Assembly: GCA_012932865.1 (NCBI GenBank)
Contig: SAXG01000137.1
Location: 1 to 64,000, forward strand
DNA length: 64,000 bases
From: Amylostereum areolatum
Lineage: Eukaryota; Basidiomycota; Agaricomycetes; Russulales; Stereaceae
Direction: 5' to 3'
The translations under genes and the position numbers were made by a program. The notes below the pieces were generated by a model, which worked only from the letters and a program-made list of their open reading frames with translations, had not been told where the DNA came from and did not search any database. Each line of letters opens with the position of its first letter. The first letter of the stretch is position 1. Below are positions 59,687 to 64,000 of the stretch, piece after piece.

Positions 59687-60397
59687 CTGCGAGTAACGCT
59701 GGCACGGTAGACCTACCTCGACCCGACAGGCCTGCTTTATATACGCCACGGCAGTCATCCTTCGAACGTTCCCATCTCTCGTCCAGCCTATCGAAAAATC
59801 CACGTGTATGCTTGACACCGCGTGCCCACCTTAACAACACGAGTCCAATGCGGCATGTGGACAGGTAGGGACAGGTTGAGCTCGAAAGGAACGACGAGAT
59901 ACGAACGAGGGAAAAAGCCTCCTTCGGGGTACACGAGGCGGTGTTCCATGAGAGCCCGACCGACAACGCACATTGTGCAGCTCTATACTTAGCGTACACA
60001 CATGCCACAAAGGTTCTGTCAGACAAGATAGATGCCTCTTCTCCAAGTTGTATGAAGGTAAAGCGAGCGGAGATACTCATAGGGCGGGATGCATTTTCGA
60101 AACAATAGTTTTGAGCGAATCCTTGTTATTGCGGACAGGAAATGAGTCGATATAATATTTCTTACCATTCACACCCGTATTGGGACACGTTACGGGGAAA
60201 TACTATAGGCATGACCGTAACGTCGACAGTGCATCGTTTACAACTTCAACTTGTTCCTCCTCTCGCAAGCTCTGTCTGCTTCCTTCGAACTTGGTCTCGT
60301 TGCTGTCTTGCGGAATATCCCGATTTTATCTCCAGTTCCTTCTCTTCTTTCAGGATACAGGGCACGTCGACATCCGTAACCAGATCGTCGATGATGG
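59687..60397. other. intergenic
   Basis: Upstream region of the S1/P1 pseudogene. No recognisable gene or repeat. Confidence 0.4.
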
Positions 60398-61001
60398 ATG
60401 TTTTCTTCCAAGCCTCCACTTTATCGCCCCAGCAAAATTCTCATGGCTCATGGGAGTCCAACGTACCCCCCCGCCAGTTTGGTGCGGCCAAGGCGCTATG
60501 AGGCAGGCAATCACATCGACCGGCGCCCTTTCTACGTTCGCCTCGGTGGATTCGTTGTTACCGAGCAACAGGCGTCCGATTGGGTCGCTCGTATCGAGAA
60601 CGCTCGCCGAGCCCGACCCTCTGGGTAGTATCCCGGGTCCTCGATGTGATACATATGCACGTCAACAGGATCGGTGGCCGCTTCACCTGGGCAGGGGAGC
60701 CGGACGATACCTATTTTCTGCTCTTCAACCAGCTGGCGCATTTCCGCAGGGTTACCCGACCATGCCCGAGTGCGATATCCCGCAATTCGAGGAGGGAGAG
60801 GGGGATCAGCCTCTGCGCTGGTGGATCAAGGAGCAACCTGGGTGCGGTTACCTGTCACAAAGCAGCGGGTACGATGGACTGACATGTGTTGGATTCCAGG
60901 AATTGACGAACCAGTGTTCAAGACCATATTCTTATCCGGAAATCCAAACGTTTGCCTCGATGTATGAGATTGCACGCTCGTCCATCACACTTTTTCAATG
61001 A
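60398..61001 (+). CDS. possible protein-coding region, unrecognised, frame uncertain
   Basis: One frame gives DRRPFYVRLGGFVVTEQQAS, DWVARIENARRARPSG and then a stop at about 60628. A second frame continues without a gap as GSIPGPRCDTYARQQDRWPL, MPECDIPQFEEGEGDQPLRW, WIKEQPGCGYLSQSSGYDGL and TCVGFQ, and stops at 61001. The two parts read like one globular protein broken by a single-base shift near 60625, or joined by a missed intron. I do not recognise a family. There is no signal peptide in the visible part. Confidence 0.35.
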
Positions 61002-61246
61002 CCATGTGTTCAATTTGAATACCTTGAACAAATGTCCCTCACCGTGTCTTCAAGAGGGAAAGCAACGCTAGTAGTAAGTGTGCGAATACGAGGCAGCGCG
61101 ATCCTCGGTACGGTGAAGTTGCTTATACTCGAGTAACCGCGCCCTTCAAGCACCCTTCAACGGCTGTTGAACGCGCGATATACACGTGGTCGGAGGTCGA
61201 TAAAGCATGGTGATTTGAAGTGCAGAGTAAAACGACATCCGATTCT

Positions 61247-62936
61247 CTAGAGATCCTCGTCGTCGTCCATAACGCTATCCCAGGATCCGTCACCGTCGTC
61301 CGACTCTTCCATTGGCACTGGCCAGAACCACCACCACCCACCCAAATCGGACTTCCCCTCGTCGACGCAGTCCCATCGACCCGACATCCCAAACGGCGCG
61401 TGACTACTCCGCGGAAGGAGTCGTTCCTCCCGTCACGAAACACGTTCAACCATACCGTCCCAACCCGTTTGTCGCAAAAACCGGCAAGCAAGATTGGCTC
61501 TTCGCCATCATCGCCACCAACGCCCTTGAGCCACACGCCCTTTTTGGTTGCCCGAAAGCCGTCTTCAGGCGAGGCTGCCATGAGAAGAAAGTCCATCGTC
61601 TGCGGCGCGTCCTTGTGCCAGTAAGGCCCGTTCTGGTCGATACAGTACCCTTCCCAGGTCATGGATGCGCCCGGTCCGTCTTCGTACATGCTCTCCAGCG
61701 GGGTTCCTGCGATCCCATGCTTGAGCTCAGCAGGGCTCTCCGATATGAGGGCAAGTCTTGCCCACGCCATGACCTCTCCCAGGGTAGGAACGTCCAGGTC
61801 TGGGAAGAGATATTCGAATGTGGCGTCCTCCTCGTCGCCAAGGACGACGTGATGGCAATGGACGCGAAGGAGGATGAGGATTTGGACGAGGAAGCAGACG
61901 TTGAATCGACGCAAAAGGAGCTCGGGACGCTGTCGGTCCGCGCGAACCTGGAACATGTCGCGAACGAAGTCGCTTGAGGTCGGGTCGAAGTATTGGTCGA
62001 TGAGCGCGAACCACGCGGGATAATCCAGACGGCTCAACGAGCGACTTTCAAGGCATGTTTTGTCGCCTGTGGGCGGGGAATCAGTCAGCGACTCGGGGGG
62101 ACGACAGGGTGAACGACATACTTTGAAGGAGCAGATAGAGGAAGGAGAAGCTGAACCTTTCCAAGGCGTTCGAGTAGTACAGCTCCAGATACTCCTCAGG
62201 CACGTCGGGGTGATCCGATCCTTGCACCAAGGTGGGTACAAAGGACAGCCCAATGAGAGCTCGCAGGGAAACACTCCATGTGCCCATGAACTTGTCCTGC
62301 AGGAGCCTCGGCACGTTCTTCGTATCTGAAAATTATCAATATCGACGTTAGTACGGGGTACAAGATAGCGCAGGTAGATCACGCACGGGTGTCGATGGAT
62401 ATTAAGAGCAGAAACTCGCCCATATGGCGCATCCAACGGAAGGCTCTCTGGCCGTCTATGACCTTGACCTCCCCATGACCAACGTCAGCCTCCTCGTAGA
62501 GGCCATACTTCTTCGGATCGAATTTGTGGAAAGGGATAATCCGGGCCCCGCAATCCACAAGACGGGCACCCCAGGAGGGAAACGAAAGCGCAGGAAGAGG
62601 GTTCTGATGATAGAAGTATAGATTATCATCCACGGTGGCGCGCTCTATGAACGACTCCATGCGCGTGTACGTCCCGCAAGTTGCTTTCCAGAGCTTCAGA
62701 TCTTGCATCTTCGCCAATATGTACGTGTAGAACTCGTCGGATTGCCACTCAGGACGATCGAAGGACCAATCGGTGACATCCCAGCCCGCGTTAATGATGC
62801 ACTGCCGGTAGACGAGGCCATCCTGCAGGGCAGTGTGTACATGTTTGTTGGTGAGGGATAAAGAGTGGAGGTCGACCGACGACGAGAGATAGAAGGCGAT
62901 TTCTTGGATGGTTTTGGCGGAGAGTCGAGTGAACAT
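61247..62936 (-). CDS. F-box-like protein, copy 3 of the local family, with a likely C-terminal frameshift
   Basis: Exon 1 (62936 to about 62388) encodes LSAKTIQEIAFYLSSSVDLH, SLTNKHVH and NAGWDVTDWSFDRPEWQSDE. Exon 2 (about 62326 to 62122) encodes TKNVPRLLQDKFMGTWSVSL, RALIGLSFVPTLV and ALERFSFSFLYLLLQ. Exon 3 encodes LDYPAWFALIDQYFDPTSSD, ELKHGIAGTP, MTWEGYCIDQNGPYWHKDAP and FRGVVT. Then about 2 extra bases near 61396-61400 shift the frame: the family signature PFGMSGRWDCVDE and DLGGWWWFWP is encoded only in the shifted frame, which stops at 61247. Unshifted reading runs on to about 61123. Closest relative in the window is the copy at 2905-4590. Function as a ubiquitin-ligase adaptor is inferred from the F-box-like start only. 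Confidence 0.65.
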
Positions 62937-63422
62937 TGTCTGAGGGTGCGCTATCTAATAAGTATAGGTTCATAGAGTCAGGTTAATGCGCACGTACCAA
63001 AGGGCTTCGGTGTAAGTACGAGTCGTAAACGGTAAACAGTTCTTTGCTCCCGGGTGATATGAAGATGTGTCTTCTGGGGAAGTAAAAATGGCGTAGGTTG
63101 GTATGAGAGTAGGCAGATGCTTGACGATAGGTGTTCCACGATGGTACTTCGAAGTAGAGGAAGTGGTGGCCGAGTTCAAGAAGGGACCGGTGCACGCCAC
63201 TCATTCTTCGTGCTATATATTCGGGATGTAGCACGTGACCGCGTACTCCCCACGCCACTCACCCCGTCTCGCCAAACTCTGCTCCCAAACCTCTATCCCC
63301 GCACGCACTGCAGTAGATGTTCTTCTGGTCGTTCCCTCGAGAGCAATAGCCCTCGTGCCGAATTCAATAACCACGAATATGACGATCGAACGGGTCGGTG
63401 TCGTCAACTGGAAGTCAATATA

Positions 63423-64000
63423 TCAATTCTCGTCACCGCCTCTCCTTCTCTGCGCCTTCACTGCCTCTCGATGCCGTCTTTTCCACTCGCCCGTCAGCTC
63501 TATCTTGGCCATCTCCCAGCGTTCTTGCTGTTCCGCCTTGGAAGCCTCGCGCGTGAAATCCCAGCCGGTGTCACGAAGCGTCTCGAGGACGGCGTGCTTG
63601 CGTCCGGTTACGAAGAAGGGCGGGAGGTGGGATGTTGGTGGTGGTTGAGTGGCGCTGGGGGTTGAGAGAGCGAGGGACGTGATGGTGGTTGGAATAAGGG
63701 CTGTAGATTCGTCGAGGTCGAGGTCGAGTTTTAGGTGTCCAAGGAGGGAGAAGCCTGTGCGAAAGGTTAGATACATGTGTTCACTTTTGGAAAGAAACTC
63801 TTAGACGTACGTTCATCTCGTATAGTGAGAATAGGCCCGCCAAGTGGGTCTGGGAAAGAGCTGGAGTAGGAGTGTTGGGTGCTGCGTCGACTGGGTGTTG
63901 GGAAGCGTTGTCTCCACCGAGTTCCCGGCCATCTTCAACGCGTTTTGTGTGATTGAGAAGGGGCGCGTCGACCTGGAAGATATCGTTGCCACGGTCGCCC
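63423..64000 (-). CDS. 3' part of an unrecognised gene, cut by the window edge
   Basis: On the minus strand an exon from the right edge down to about 63816 contains GNDIFQVDAPLLNHTKRVED in one frame and PDPLGGPILTIRDE in another. After an intron of about 55 nt (donor GTACGT, acceptor CGCACAG at about 63760), the last exon reads FSLLGHLKLDLDLDESTALI, PTSHLPPFFVTGRKHAVLET, LRDTGWDFTREASKAEQQER and WEMAKIELTGEWKRRHREAV, ending at 63423. The C-terminus is helical and very basic, suggesting nucleic-acid or ribosome contact, but this is only inference. The start lies outside the window. Confidence 0.5.

Noticed and set aside
62970..63258. Small minus-strand frames upstream of F-box-like copy 3 as an extra gene
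   Set aside because: No start context, motif or splice sites; probably the promoter and 5' UTR of that gene.

Overview
The window looks like nuclear DNA of a filamentous basidiomycete, probably an agaricomycete. Genes lie close together on both strands and most are cut by many 45-70 nt GT-AG introns. The recognisable proteins fit this: a fungal GMC oxidoreductase, a WW-MyTH4-RhoGAP protein, a DUF218 and a DUF1223 protein, a Kap123-type importin, a Fic protein, S1/P1 nucleases and F-box-like families. There is one nuclear tRNA-Ser(AGA). I see no ribosomal RNA, CRISPR array or prophage.

Layout. 0.3-2.5 kb: a soluble fumarate reductase fused to cytochrome b5, badly frameshifted in its 5' half. 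2.9-5.5 kb: an F-box-like gene and a scrap of a sibling. 5.5-9.4 kb: a farnesyl-diphosphate-synthase-like gene whose coding halves are separated by a 2.5 kb intron holding a 1.14 kb MITE. 10.1-18.7 kb: M19 dipeptidase, S1/P1 nuclease, mitochondrial enoyl-CoA hydratase, and a bacterial-type mannose-1-phosphate guanylyltransferase. 19.8-23.7 kb: a second F-box-like gene and a Fic-domain protein. 24.27-28.29 kb: a complete two-gene Tc1/mariner-like transposon with perfect 69 bp TIRs and TA target duplication. 29.0-32.6 kb: a small foldback MITE and a rearranged importin-beta-4 gene. 33.3-34.5 kb: a second copy of the 1.14 kb MITE. 34.9-44.3 kb: two divergent membrane proteins, a DUF1223 protein, a DUF218 protein and an aryl-alcohol-oxidase-like GMC enzyme. 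45.1 kb: tRNA-Ser. 46.9-55.2 kb: an Mtf2-like mitochondrial protein, a RhoGAP and a BTB protein. 56-64 kb: two unresolved genes, a decayed second S1/P1 nuclease, a third F-box-like gene with a likely frameshift, and the 3' part of an unrecognised gene running off the right edge.

The region is shaped by duplication and transposition. Three F-box-like proteins plus a remnant share an otherwise unrecognised C-terminal signature (PFGM[AS]GRWD ... GGWW). Two S1/P1 nuclease copies share a 5-nt micro-exon carrying a zinc ligand; one copy is apparently dead. The importin carries a 614 bp in-frame tandem duplication and lacks its normal C-terminal half. The prenyltransferase has lost both aromatic residues that limit product length in FPP synthases. 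All intron positions and gene ends are manual calls from one genomic sequence without transcript data. Frameshifts could be biological decay or assembly error.
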